The position numbers and the translations under genes are program-made. From NCBI GenBank assembly GCA_963840435.1, contig CAWIYY010000003.1, positions 868,001 through 932,000 of the forward strand: a stretch of 64,000 nucleotides of DNA. Reading direction: 5' to 3'. Below, piece by piece: positions 16,939 to 25,881 of the stretch. Numbering within the stretch: position 1 is the stretch's first letter; every line of letters starts with the position of its first letter. The notes under the pieces are model-generated. The model saw only the letters and a program-made list of their open reading frames with translations, had not been told where the DNA came from and ran no database searches. The stretch comes from Bog-473 sp963840435 (lineage in GTDB: Bacteria > Actinomycetota > Acidimicrobiia > Acidimicrobiales > RAAP-2).

Positions 16939-18173
16939 AGGCACTGCTGTTCGGGGCACCGCCGTCCGAGGACGAGGTCCGGCCCGCTCCGGAGGACGAG
17001 TTCGAAGCGAAGCTGATCGAGACGCCCTTCGGCCTGCACGAGATCGACGAGGCCCACCTGGCCCGGGCGGATTGGGTCATCACCAAACCCATCCTCTCGG
17101 GCATCTGCGGCTCCGACGCCAAGCTGGTGCTCGGCGATTTCAACACGGGCGACATCGACAATCCCATGGCTGCCTTCTCCTCCCTCCCCCACGTGCCCGG
17201 CCACGAGGTGGTGGCTGAGGTGGTGTCGCTCGGACCCCAAGCCAGGGGTCTCGATGTGGGCCAGCGTGTCGTGCTCAATCCCTGGCTGACCTGCGGCCCG
17301 CGCGGCATCCATCCGCCCTGCCCGGCCTGCCAGGCGGGCGACCTCAGCCTCTGCTGGAGCTTCACCAAGGGTGATCTCGGACCGGGAGTCCATGTCGGCG
17401 TCATCACGGGTGCCCCAGGCGCCTGGGCCGAGCGGCTGGCCGCGCACGATTCCATGTTGATTCCAGTGCCCGACGGCATTTCCGACGAGGCCGCCGTCCT
17501 GGCCGACCCCTTCTCGGTCTCGTTCCACGCCATCGTGCGGCACCCGCCACCGGAGTCGGGTCGGGTGCTGGTCTACGGAGCGGGTGCGTTGGGCCTCACC
17601 AGCGTCGCCATCCTGCGCGCCCTCTACCCCAACGTGGAGGTGGGAGTGGTCGCCCGCTTCGAATCGCAAAAGGAGATGGCCCTGCGCTTCGGCGCGTCCG
17701 CCGTCTTCTCCCACGAGCCCCGGCTGGCCCTGGTCGAAGAACTCGCCGCCTGGTCCGGTGCAGTCCTGCATGCGGCGCTCGACGGGCTCCCGACCACCCA
17801 TCCCGGGCACATCGACGTCGTGTACGACTCGATCGCCAAGGCCGAGACGCTCGAGGTCGACGTACGCGTCCTGGCCGAACGCGGGCGGCTGGTCTACACC
17901 GGTGTGGCCACGCCGGAGCGATGGGAGTCGACACCGATCTACTTCAAGGAGCTGACCATCGCCGGTTCGAACGCCTTCGGCCTGGAGGACTTCGACGGCA
18001 AGCGCCAGCATGCGATCGCCCACTACCTCGATCTCGTGGCCGACGGCCGCGTCGACATCACGCCCATGCTGACCCATCGTTTTGCCCTCGAGGAATGGTG
18101 GCCGGCCCTCAAGGCGATCGCCCGCCAGGATCGCAGCGGCGCCCTCAAGGTGGCATTCACGCCGAACGGCTGA
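16935..18173 (+). CDS. zinc-dependent alcohol dehydrogenase (MDR family)
   Basis: A 412-residue medium-chain dehydrogenase. Catalytic-zinc features: SGICGSDAKL and VPGHEVVAEV; structural-zinc cysteines: PCPACQAGDLSLC. The nucleotide fold is VLVYGAGALGLTSVAILRAL. The N-terminus carries an extra acidic segment (APPSEDEVRPAPEDEFEAK) not needed for the fold. GTG start overlaps the SDR stop. Expected to oxidise an alcohol or polyol with NAD(P); the substrate is unknown. The SDR-ADH pair faces a convergent FGGY kinase gene 15 bp away, which suggests polyol or sugar-alcohol use. Confidence 0.92.
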   Translation: MKALLFGAPPSEDEVRPAPEDEFEAKLIETPFGLHEIDEAHLARADWVITKPILSGICGSDAKLVLGDFNTGDIDNPMAAFSSLPHVPGHEVVAEVVSLGPQARGLDVGQRVVLNPWLTCGPRGIHPPCPACQAGDLSLCWSFTKGDLGPGVHVGVITGAPGAWAERLAAHDSMLIPVPDGISDEAAVLADPFSVSFHAIVRHPPPESGRVLVYGAGALGLTSVAILRALYPNVEVGVVARFESQKEMALRFGASAVFSHEPRLALVEELAAWSGAVLHAALDGLPTTHPGHIDVVYDSIAKAETLEVDVRVLAERGRLVYTGVATPERWESTPIYFKELTIAGSNAFGLEDFDGKRQHAIAHYLDLVADGRVDITPMLTHRFALEEWWPALKAIARQDRSGALKVAFTPNG

Positions 18174-18187
18174 CCCGAACGGCTGAG

Positions 18188-19576
18188 TCAGTGCACTCCG
18201 GTGCCGAGTTCGCGGAACCGGCCATAGCGCTCGGCCGTCGCCCGGGCCCAGGCGGGGTCTGGCTCGATCCGTCGGCCCATGGCAGCCCAGCTGGCTGAGT
18301 CATCGAGCGACGTCTCCAGACCCGCCGCCATCCGGGCGATGAACGCCGCGCCGCGGGCCGCCCCCTCGGGCACGGCCACAGTCTCGACGGGCAGCCCGGT
18401 GGCGTCGGCCACGGCCGCCATCCACGCGGTGACCCGTGACCCTCCGCCACTGGCCACGATGCGGTTCGCCTTGACGTCGGCCATCTCGAGCATCCGCTGG
18501 ACGACGAACCCACTGGCCTCGAAGGCCGCCCGCTCCATCGCCTCGGCGCCCGACCCGATGTCCAGCCCGTAGATGTTGGAGCGCAGATCGTGGTCCTCGA
18601 ACGGGGTGCGTTCGCCCCGGACGTAGGGCAGCCAGACCGGCACGCGGTTGGGATCACCCAGCCGGGGAGCCAGCTTCTCGCGGTCGGGTCCCGGCCGCGG
18701 TGCGCCGCGCAGAAGCTGACGGGCCCAGTCCACGAAGAGCGCGCCGGCGTTGCTGGGTCCGCCGACAAGGAACCGGTCGGGCGTCGTGTGAGGGAAGCTC
18801 ACCAAACCCGGCACGGTGAGCCACTGCTCGGTGACCGCCCAGGCGATCAGTGTCGCCCCGAAGATGATCAGCACGTCGCCCACTTCCGACGCCCCCGCCA
18901 CGATCTGGTCGCACAGCGCGTCGATGGTGCCGCCGGTCACGATGGTGTCGCTCCCGGGCAGAGTCCCCGCGGCCGCGGCCATGGGCACGACCATGGGCAG
19001 CTGTGCCTCGTGCACTCCGATCGATCCGAGGAGGGCGGAGTTCCACGTGCCCAGCATGTGGAGCGAGCCCAGCGACGCCGTCACCGCCGTGTCGATGGCC
19101 GGGAGGTCAGAGATGGCATTGGTCGCCACGGCCTGGCACGGCCAGTAACCCCGAGCATCGGGGACCTGGCCGTGGGCCCAGCCGAGGAAACCCTCGGCGT
19201 CGGGCATGGCGCCGGGCATCAGGCCTCCTTCCGCCGCGGGCTCCACTCGGCCTTCGCGGTCGCCATAGAGGAGACCGGGCAGAACCGGCACGCCCTTTCG
19301 GTTCACCGCGGTGAGGGAAGGCACCATGGAGGCCACGGTCACCCCGGCCACTGGGCGGTCGCCCAGCTCCGCGGTGACCTCCTGGTACGCCTTGCGCGGC
19401 CCGCTCCACCAGGCCTTCTTGGCGTCGTGCCGGAGCACGTCAGCCTCTGGGGCGACCACGGCGTGCGGCACGCGACTGCGGGCGACGACGTGGCCTTGCT
19501 CGTCGACCGCCAACGCCTTGACCGACGTGGTGCCCACGTCGACGCCGACGGTGACCGCATTCGAGTGGGGGCTCAT
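18188..19576 (-). CDS. FGGY family carbohydrate kinase
   Basis: A 462-residue sugar kinase of the xylulokinase/gluconokinase group, which phosphorylates a sugar or polyol with ATP. N-terminal phosphate loop VTVGVDVGTTSVKALAVDEQ; the second ATPase-fold domain contains DTIVTGGTIDALCDQIVAGA and LIIFGATLIAWAV; the C-terminal adenosine region is RIVASGGGSRVTAWMAAVAD. ATG at 19576, six bases from a perfect TGACA-N4-TGTCA site shared with the divergent hydroxyacid dehydrogenase gene. Substrate not predictable; neighbours point to polyol or aldonic-acid catabolism. Confidence 0.9.
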   Translation of the reverse strand: MSPHSNAVTVGVDVGTTSVKALAVDEQGHVVARSRVPHAVVAPEADVLRHDAKKAWWSGPRKAYQEVTAELGDRPVAGVTVASMVPSLTAVNRKGVPVLPGLLYGDREGRVEPAAEGGLMPGAMPDAEGFLGWAHGQVPDARGYWPCQAVATNAISDLPAIDTAVTASLGSLHMLGTWNSALLGSIGVHEAQLPMVVPMAAAAGTLPGSDTIVTGGTIDALCDQIVAGASEVGDVLIIFGATLIAWAVTEQWLTVPGLVSFPHTTPDRFLVGGPSNAGALFVDWARQLLRGAPRPGPDREKLAPRLGDPNRVPVWLPYVRGERTPFEDHDLRSNIYGLDIGSGAEAMERAAFEASGFVVQRMLEMADVKANRIVASGGGSRVTAWMAAVADATGLPVETVAVPEGAARGAAFIARMAAGLETSLDDSASWAAMGRRIEPDPAWARATAERYGRFRELGTGVH

Positions 19577-19581
19577 GAATC

Positions 19582-19595
19582 TGACACGGGTGTCA
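19582..19595. promoter_or_regulatory. predicted operator TGACA-N4-TGTCA (perfect)
   Basis: TGACACGGGTGTCA in the 70-bp gap between the divergent FGGY kinase and hydroxyacid dehydrogenase genes. The same 14-mer recurs exactly at 44451-44464. Confidence 0.6.
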
Positions 19596-19646
19596 TGGTT
19601 CCGTCATTATGGACGACGCCCGCCCCCGAAGGAGAGGTTTGCGCCC

Positions 19647-20630
19647 ATGACATCGCCCCGACCCAAGGCCCTCGTGACCGCTGCGGTCAGCGGACCCGGT
19701 CTCGAACTGCTGCACGAGCTCGCGGACCTCGTCCTCGACTCCTGGCTCGACCAGCCCAGCCTGCGCATCTACAACGCAGAGCAGCTGGCGGAGCGGGTGG
19801 CGGCCGAGGGGGCCAACATCGTCGTCGTCGAGAGCGACAACTGCGGTCCGGCCCTCTACGAACAGCCGATCATCGCCGTGTGCAGCTGCCGGGGCGACCC
19901 GACGAACGTGGACGTCCCGGCCGCCACGGCGGCGGGTGTTCCCGTGCTGCGCGCCCCAGGCCGCAATGCCGACGCAGTGGCCGAGCTGGCCGTGGGCCTG
20001 CTCTTCGCCGCCACCCGCGGCATCGTCCCGGCCGATCGTGACGTCCGCGAGGGCGAGATCTACCGGGACGGGAAGATCCCCTACCAGCGCTACCGGGCCT
20101 GGGAGCTGGCCGGCCGGACGGTCGGCCTGGTCGGACTCGGCGCGGTGGGACGCGCCTTGCGCTGGCGCCTGCGCGGCCTCGGCATGGACGTGCTGGCTTA
20201 CGACCCCTACGCGCCCGACGCCACGAGCTCGTTCGACGAGTTGCTGGCCCGCTCCGACATCATCTCCATTCACGCGCCGGTGACGGAGGAGACCACGGGC
20301 CTGATCGACGCGGACGCCTTCGCCAAGATGCGCGACGGTGTCGTCTACCTCAACACCGCCCGGGCCAAGATCCACGACACCGATGCGCTGGTCGCCGCTC
20401 TGGCCTCGGGCAAGGTCGGCGCGGCTGGGCTGGACCACTTCGAGGGGGAGCACCTGGCCACCGACCATCCGCTCACCACCTTCCCCAACGTGGTGCTGAC
20501 GCCGCACATCGGCGGGGCCACGTACGACACCGAGAGCAACCACACCAAGACCATCGCCGACGACCTGTGCCGCTTGATGGCCGGGGCACGCCCGCTGCAC
20601 ATCGTGAACCCCGAGGTTCTTCCGAGCTGA
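19647..20630 (+). CDS. D-2-hydroxyacid dehydrogenase
   Basis: A 327-residue NAD-dependent D-isomer hydroxyacid dehydrogenase, related to phosphoglycerate dehydrogenase. NAD fold TVGLVGLGAVGRALRWRL; catalytic Arg in YLNTARAKIHD, and His in LTPHIGGATYDTE. An N-terminal substrate domain of about 110 residues precedes it. ATG at 19647 with GGAGAGG ten bases upstream. Shares a 70-bp divergent promoter region and an operator with the FGGY kinase, and is followed after one base by the peptidase E-like gene. Likely reduces a 2-keto acid or oxidises a sugar-derived hydroxy acid. Confidence 0.92.
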   Translation: MTSPRPKALVTAAVSGPGLELLHELADLVLDSWLDQPSLRIYNAEQLAERVAAEGANIVVVESDNCGPALYEQPIIAVCSCRGDPTNVDVPAATAAGVPVLRAPGRNADAVAELAVGLLFAATRGIVPADRDVREGEIYRDGKIPYQRYRAWELAGRTVGLVGLGAVGRALRWRLRGLGMDVLAYDPYAPDATSSFDELLARSDIISIHAPVTEETTGLIDADAFAKMRDGVVYLNTARAKIHDTDALVAALASGKVGAAGLDHFEGEHLATDHPLTTFPNVVLTPHIGGATYDTESNHTKTIADDLCRLMAGARPLHIVNPEVLPS

Positions 20631-20631
20631 C

Positions 20632-21363
20632 GTGGCCGCCCAACAACCGACCATCATCGCCACCTCCATCGGGTTCCAGCCCGAGGGTCCGGATCCGGCC
20701 AACGTGCGCCCCGGGCCGTCCTACCGGCTGGCGGCCGACCTGGCCGGGGCGGGCCCGCACCCTCGGCTCTGCATCATCGCGACGGCCGTGGGCGACGACG
20801 CGTCCCGGCTGGCCGCGGCGCACAACGCCTTCTCCAAGCTCGGCTTCATCAGTTCGCACCTCACGCTGTTCCCGATGCCGAACGTGCCCGACGTGCGAGC
20901 GCACCTCCTGGCCCAGGACGTCATCTGGGTCGGTGGCGGCAGCACGGCCAACCTGCTCGCCCTCTGGCGCCTGCACGGCCTCGACGTGGTCCTGCGCGAG
21001 TGCTGGGAGGCCGGGGTCGTGCTCAAAGGGGTCTCGGCCGGCTCGCTCTGCTGGCACGTGGGAGGCACCACCGACTCCTTCGGGCCGGCGCTGCAGGCGG
21101 TGACCAACGGCCTCGCCTTTCTGCCCTACTCGAACAGCCCGCACCACGACGCCGAGGAGCAGCGGCGTCCGCTGATCCACCGCCTCATCGCCGAGGGCGT
21201 GCTGCCCGACGGCTACGCCACTGAGAACGGCACCGGGCTCGTCTTCTTTGGCACCGAGCTCCAGGAAGCCTTCACCGAGGTCGAGGGCAAGTTTGCCTAT
21301 TCGTTGATCCGCCAGGGGACCACCACGCGCGAGGTTGCCCTGGACACCCGCCTGCTCTCGTAG
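20632..21363 (+). CDS. peptidase E-like protein (S51 family)
   Basis: A 243-residue protein of the peptidase S51 fold. Characterised members cleave Asp-X dipeptides (PepE) or process cyanophycin. The nucleophile elbow is LKGVSAGSLCW with Ser in SAG; VIWVGGGSTANLLALWRL precedes it, and SPHHDAEEQRRPLIHRL carries candidate His and acidic residues. No signal peptide, so cytosolic. GTG start one base after the dehydrogenase stop; convergent with the amidohydrolase gene three bases downstream. With D-aminoacylase-like neighbours it may handle peptide- or amide-linked substrates; this is inference. Confidence 0.88.
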   Translation: MAAQQPTIIATSIGFQPEGPDPANVRPGPSYRLAADLAGAGPHPRLCIIATAVGDDASRLAAAHNAFSKLGFISSHLTLFPMPNVPDVRAHLLAQDVIWVGGGSTANLLALWRLHGLDVVLRECWEAGVVLKGVSAGSLCWHVGGTTDSFGPALQAVTNGLAFLPYSNSPHHDAEEQRRPLIHRLIAEGVLPDGYATENGTGLVFFGTELQEAFTEVEGKFAYSLIRQGTTTREVALDTRLLS

Positions 21364-21366
21364 GCG

Positions 21367-23112
21367 TCAGAGGACGGCGCCGGCCCAGTCCGCGCCCGCA
21401 TGGACGGTGTCGGTGTCAGCCCCTGAGCGCAGCACCCGCCCCGGCACGGCGCCCGTGAAGACGCCCCGACGGACGATCTCGGTCCCGTTGACCAGGACGT
21501 GGTTCACCCCGACCGCCTCGGCGTAGAGCCGGCTGGCCCCGCCCGGCAGGTCATCGCGGGTACGCACGGGCCCGTGCCCGATGGTGGTCGGGTCGAAGAC
21601 GACGATGTCGGCGAAGGCGCCCGGGACCAGCCGTCCCCGGTCGCGCAGGCCGTAGAGGCGGGCCGGGATGTCGGTGAGCTGACGCACCGCCTGCTCCCAG
21701 GTAAGCAGCCCTCGTGCCCGCACCCCGTCGCCCAGCATGGAGGTGGAGTAGATGGCGCCGCACATGGTGTCGAGGTGGGCGCCGGCGTCGGAGCCCCCCA
21801 CGATGGCCCGCGGGTCCTGCCAGGTCTTGGCCCGCAGCACCCAGTCGTCCTCGGTCTCGCCGATCGGGGGACGCAGCCCGGTGCGCAGCCGGTCGGCCAC
21901 CACCACGTCGAGCAGCGCGTCGAACGGCTCGAGGTTGCGCTCGTGCGCGAGCTCGCCGACCGAACGGCCTTCCAGCCCGGCGTTCTCTGGGGCGAACGTC
22001 TCAGCGAAGATCAGCCGGTCCCAGACGGCCAGGTGACGCAGAATTCCCGCCTCCTCCGACTGAGAGCCGGCGTCGAGCCGCCGGCGGGTCTCGGGATCGG
22101 ACAGTGCGACCATGCGTTCCTCGACCGGAAGGGCGAACACCTCGCGCCAGCCCGGCAGGCCGTCGAGGATCGCCCCGTGCTCGAAGCTGAGGCGTATCTG
22201 CATGGTGTGGGGCAGCGTCAGGGCGACCACGGTGGCTCCGCGCGCCGCCGCTGCGGTCCCTGCGGCCAGCTGGCTCGAGGCAGCGTCGGGGTTCATCGCC
22301 GAGACACCCAGGACGTTCCAGTTCACGGGCCGGTCGGCCAGCAGCGACATCTGGGCGAGGAAGTCGATCTCGTCCTCGGTGAAGCCGTTCAGGCACCCCG
22401 CCACGATCAGCTCGACCGTCGTGCCCTCGTGGGCGCGCACGGCAGCAGCGAGGCGCTCCATCTCCTGGCGGTCGGCGGCGCGCGAGGGCACGGGCTGGCC
22501 GTCGCCGTCGTTGTGCGTATGCACCTGGGAGGTGGAGAACCCCAAGGCGCCCTCCTCGAGGGCGGCGTGCAGCGCGGCCTCCATGGCGTCGAGATCGCCC
22601 GGCGCGGCCTCGCCTCCGACGGCCCGCTCCCCCATCACCAGGCGGCGCAGGGTCGAATGGCCGACCAGGAAGCCGGCATTGACCGCGATGCGGCCGTCGA
22701 GGTGGCCGAGCCACTCCCCGAACGAACCCCAATCCCAGGGCAGGCCCGATTGCAGCGCCGCCAGGGGCATGCCTTCGACCCGGGCCATCATGCGGGCGAT
22801 GTAGTCGGCGTGCTCGGGGGCCAGCGGGGCCAGCGAGAAGCCGCAGTTCCCACCGAGCACCGTGGTGACGCCGTGGAGCGGCGAGGGGCTGGCGTTGGGA
22901 TCCCAGAAGAGCTGGGCGTCGTAGTGGGTGTGCAGGTCGACAAAGCCGGGCGTCACCAGTTGGCCGGTGGCGTCGATGACGGTGTCCGCTCCCGCCTCGC
23001 CGGCGTCGGGGCCGACCGCGATGACCCGGTCGCCCACCACGACCACGTCGGCACGCACGGGCGCGGCGCCGGTCCCGTCGACGACGGTCCCGCCGCGAAT
23101 GGTGACGGTCAT
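21367..23112 (-). CDS. D-aminoacylase-like amidohydrolase
   Basis: A 581-residue metal-dependent hydrolase of the N-acyl-D-amino-acid deacylase group. TIRGGTVVDGTGAAPVRADV opens the family's small beta domain; GFVDLHTHYDAQLFWDP carries the metal-binding HxH; GNCGFSLAP follows; VGGSDAGAHLDTM contains the catalytic Asp region. The ATG at 23112 overlaps the stop of the aldehyde dehydrogenase gene by ATGA and has a GGGAGGGGGAG leader. The open frame continues far upstream antisense to other sequence, but no conserved residues lie there. Probably removes an acyl or amide group; D-amino acid specificity is not proved. Confidence 0.9.
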   Translation of the reverse strand: MTVTIRGGTVVDGTGAAPVRADVVVVGDRVIAVGPDAGEAGADTVIDATGQLVTPGFVDLHTHYDAQLFWDPNASPSPLHGVTTVLGGNCGFSLAPLAPEHADYIARMMARVEGMPLAALQSGLPWDWGSFGEWLGHLDGRIAVNAGFLVGHSTLRRLVMGERAVGGEAAPGDLDAMEAALHAALEEGALGFSTSQVHTHNDGDGQPVPSRAADRQEMERLAAAVRAHEGTTVELIVAGCLNGFTEDEIDFLAQMSLLADRPVNWNVLGVSAMNPDAASSQLAAGTAAAARGATVVALTLPHTMQIRLSFEHGAILDGLPGWREVFALPVEERMVALSDPETRRRLDAGSQSEEAGILRHLAVWDRLIFAETFAPENAGLEGRSVGELAHERNLEPFDALLDVVVADRLRTGLRPPIGETEDDWVLRAKTWQDPRAIVGGSDAGAHLDTMCGAIYSTSMLGDGVRARGLLTWEQAVRQLTDIPARLYGLRDRGRLVPGAFADIVVFDPTTIGHGPVRTRDDLPGGASRLYAEAVGVNHVLVNGTEIVRRGVFTGAVPGRVLRSGADTDTVHAGADWAGAVL

Positions 23113-24599
23113 GCTCCCCCTCCCTCTGCCGGCCCGGGCCGGCGCACGTGCACTCGTTGGTGGGCGAAGGCCTGCATGCCCTCCGTTCCCAGTTCCGCGC
23201 CGAAACCGGACTGCTTCCAGCCCCCCATCGGCGCGTACATGTCGACGGCGGAGAGCCCGTGCGCGTTGGTGAAGACGGTGCCGGCCACCAGCCGCTCGGC
23301 CACATCGGCCGCCAGGGCGTCGTCGTTGCTCCAGACGGAAGCGCACAGGCCGAACGAGGTGTCGTTCGCCGCCGCCACCGCCTCTTCGATGTCGTCGTAG
23401 GGGATCACCGGGAGGGCCGGGGCGAACTGCTCCTCGCGCACGATGCCGGCGTCGGGGGCGGGGGCGATCACCAGGGCCGGCGAAACGAAGTAGCCGCCGG
23501 CCGCCGCGTCCTCGTCGCGCAGACGACCGGGTCGGATCACCGCGGCGCCACCGTCTTCGGCCTGGGCCACCAGAGCCTCCACCCGATCGCGGGCCGCAGC
23601 ACTGTGCACGGGACCCATCGTCACCCCGTCGGCCAGTCCGTCGCCCACCACCTCGGAGGCCAGCCGCTCGGCCAGCGCGTCCACCGCGCCCTCCAGGCCA
23701 TCTCGGTGCACGTAGAGCCGCTTCACCGCCATGCAGACCTGGCCACTCGTGACGAAGGCGGCCTCGACCAAGCGGTTGGCCAGGGCGGCGTCGACCGTCA
23801 CGTCGCGAGCCAAGATGGCGGGGTCGTTGCCGCCGAGCTCGAGCACCACCGGTCGGGTCGTGCGGGCGGCCGTGGCCATGACCGCCTGCCCGGTGCCGAC
23901 CCCGCCGGTGAAGGACACCATGTCCACACCGGGATGGCCGACCAGCGCCGCGCCCAGCGCAGCATCGGGGCCGTTGACGACGCTCAGGACGCCGGGCGGC
24001 AGCACCTCGGCCATGGCCGCAGCCACCAGCAGCACGGTGGCCGGGCAGGTGGGCGGCGCCTTCACCACGACGGCGTTGCCGGCCAGCAGCGCGGGCAGCG
24101 CCTTGTTGGCCATCACCGACACCGGCCAGTTGAAGGGCAGGATGGCGGCGACGACACCGTGGGGCACCCACTCGATCCGGGTCGATCCACCGCTGACCAG
24201 GCGCGGGGCCAGCGCGTCGGCCACCACCGGTGCGAAGGCGGCGGCCATTCCGCCCATGGTGGCCGTGTCGAAGATCGACTCGACGTAGGTCTTGCCGTGC
24301 TCCCGGGTCAGGAGACGGGCCAGGTCGCCCGCCTCGACCGCTGCCACGCCGGCGTTGGCGGCGGCGAGAACGAGGGCGGCCCGCTCCTCGGCCGCCAATG
24401 CGGCCCAGGCCGCCTGGGAACGGCGGGCGGCGGCGACGGCGCGGTCGAGCTGCTCGGGCGAGGTGGCGGGTGCCTCGAGCACCACTTCGGCCGGCCGGGC
24501 CGGGTTGGTCACCCGATAGGTCCCGCTGCCCCCGGCTTCGACGGCGCCGCCGATCACCAGTCCGACCTTTGTCGCGACGTCCTCGACGTGTGTGGTCAT
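23109..24599 (-). CDS. aldehyde dehydrogenase family protein
   Basis: A 496-residue NAD(P)-dependent aldehyde dehydrogenase. VPHGVVAAILPFNWPVSVMA marks the cofactor site, VVLELGGNDPAILARDV carries the general-base Glu, and TSGQVCMAVKRLYVH the catalytic Cys; REEQFAPALPVIPYDD is the C-terminal signature. Oxidises an aldehyde to an acid, a fitting step after the alcohol dehydrogenase and ahead of CoA ligation. Co-transcribed with the amidohydrolase (ATGA overlap) and divergent from the amidohydrolase-2 gene across a 49-bp gap with an operator-like site. Confidence 0.93.
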   Translation of the reverse strand: MTTHVEDVATKVGLVIGGAVEAGGSGTYRVTNPARPAEVVLEAPATSPEQLDRAVAAARRSQAAWAALAAEERAALVLAAANAGVAAVEAGDLARLLTREHGKTYVESIFDTATMGGMAAAFAPVVADALAPRLVSGGSTRIEWVPHGVVAAILPFNWPVSVMANKALPALLAGNAVVVKAPPTCPATVLLVAAAMAEVLPPGVLSVVNGPDAALGAALVGHPGVDMVSFTGGVGTGQAVMATAARTTRPVVLELGGNDPAILARDVTVDAALANRLVEAAFVTSGQVCMAVKRLYVHRDGLEGAVDALAERLASEVVGDGLADGVTMGPVHSAAARDRVEALVAQAEDGGAAVIRPGRLRDEDAAAGGYFVSPALVIAPAPDAGIVREEQFAPALPVIPYDDIEEAVAAANDTSFGLCASVWSNDDALAADVAERLVAGTVFTNAHGLSAVDMYAPMGGWKQSGFGAELGTEGMQAFAHQRVHVRRPGPAEGGGA

Positions 24600-24627
24600 G
24601 CGTACTCCCCGGGCCGGCCGACTTCCC

Positions 24628-24641
24628 TGACGATAGTGTCA
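24628..24641. promoter_or_regulatory. predicted operator TGACA-N4-TGTCA (one mismatch)
   Basis: TGACGATAGTGTCA in the 49-bp gap between the divergent aldehyde dehydrogenase (start 24599) and amidohydrolase-2 (start 24649) genes. One base off the perfect palindrome; in position to affect both promoters. Confidence 0.5.
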
Positions 24642-24648
24642 CCTTCTC

Positions 24649-25881
24649 GTGGGAACCGTCGAGATCGACCCAGCGCACCGGGCCACACTGCTGCCCGATC
24701 CCGAGCCCCGACCGATCCTGGTCCCCGTCATTTCGGTCGACGACCACCTCATTGAGCCGCCCGACCTCTTCGAGGGACGGGTGCCCGCCGCCCTGGCCGA
24801 CGCCGCCCCCCGGGTGGTGGAGGAGAACGACGGCACCCAGGCCTGGATCTTCGAGGGCAACCGGTATCCCAACATCGGTCTCAACGCCGTGGTGGGCCGC
24901 CCGCGCGAGGAATGGAGCATGGAACCGGCCCGCTTCGACGAGATGCGGCCGGGCTGCTTCGACATCGAGGCCCGCGTCGTCGATATGGACCGGGCCGGCA
25001 TCTGGGCCGCCCTCTGCTTCCCGTCGTTGGTCTCGGGCTTCTGCGGCGCCGTCTATTCGCGGGCACAGGACCAGGAGCTCGGACTGGCCTGCTTGCGCGC
25101 CTTCAACGACTGGCACCTCGAGGTGTGGGCCAGTCCCCACCCCGAGCGCATCATCCCGTTGCAGCTGCCCTGGCTGAAGGACATCACGGTGGCGGCGGCC
25201 GAGGTCCGGGCCAACGCGGCGCGGGGCTTCAAGGCGGTGAGCTTCCCGGAGTTCCCAGCCCAGCTCGGCCTTCCCTCCATCTTCAGCGGCCAGTGGGACC
25301 CCTTCCTCGCCGCCTGCGCAGAGACCGATACCGTCGTCTGCCTGCACACGGGGTCATCGGCCTGGGCGCCCCTGCCCTCGCCCGACCCGCCCTTCGAGAT
25401 CCTGCCCACCTTCTTCCCGGTCAACGCACTGCTGGCCGCCGGGGAGTGGCTCTGGTCGGGCGTCGCCCTGCGCTTCCCGAAGCTGAAGGTCGCCCTGTCC
25501 GAGGGCGGCATCGGCTGGGTGCCCATGCTGATGGACCGGAGCGACTACGTGCTCTCGCACTCGGCCTCGGGCACCGAGAGCAACTCCTGGCCGTCCGACC
25601 TCAAGCCGAGCGAAGTGCTGAGACGAAACTTCTGGTTCTGCTCCATCGACGACCCGTCGATCGTCCCGCTGCGCCACGTGATCGGGATCGACCACATCAT
25701 GGTGGAGAGCGACTACCCCCACGCCGACTCCTCGTGGCCCGACACCCAACGGGTCCTGGCCGCGACCTGGGGCACGCTGCCCGACGACGAGCTGCGCGCC
25801 GTGGCCGGAGGGAACGCCGCCGCGTTGTTCCGCCACCCGCTGCCGCCGGCCGACGACTGGCGGGTGACGGCGGCAACGTGA
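24649..25881 (+). CDS. amidohydrolase-2 family hydrolase
   Basis: A 410-residue TIM-barrel metal hydrolase of the amidohydrolase-2 group (ACMSD/LigI-like; members decarboxylate or hydrolyse). VISVDDHLIEPPDLFEGR gives the N-terminal metal-ligand region in the DxH form, VVCLHTGSSAWAPL the mid-barrel His, and MVESDYPHADSSWPDT the C-terminal Asp. GTG start at 24649 beside an operator-like site. Its stop overlaps the next gene, a related hydrolase, by GTGA. Substrate unknown; hydrolases of this type are common in lipid- and steroid-degrading actinobacteria. Confidence 0.88.
   Translation: MGTVEIDPAHRATLLPDPEPRPILVPVISVDDHLIEPPDLFEGRVPAALADAAPRVVEENDGTQAWIFEGNRYPNIGLNAVVGRPREEWSMEPARFDEMRPGCFDIEARVVDMDRAGIWAALCFPSLVSGFCGAVYSRAQDQELGLACLRAFNDWHLEVWASPHPERIIPLQLPWLKDITVAAAEVRANAARGFKAVSFPEFPAQLGLPSIFSGQWDPFLAACAETDTVVCLHTGSSAWAPLPSPDPPFEILPTFFPVNALLAAGEWLWSGVALRFPKLKVALSEGGIGWVPMLMDRSDYVLSHSASGTESNSWPSDLKPSEVLRRNFWFCSIDDPSIVPLRHVIGIDHIMVESDYPHADSSWPDTQRVLAATWGTLPDDELRAVAGGNAAALFRHPLPPADDWRVTAAT

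Noticed and set aside
21367..25347. A minus-strand frame of over 1300 codons containing the D-aminoacylase-like gene
   Set aside because: Conserved residues start only at 23112. The upstream part is antisense or out of frame to the aldehyde dehydrogenase and amidohydrolase genes and has the Arg/Gly-rich composition of shadow frames in GC-rich DNA.
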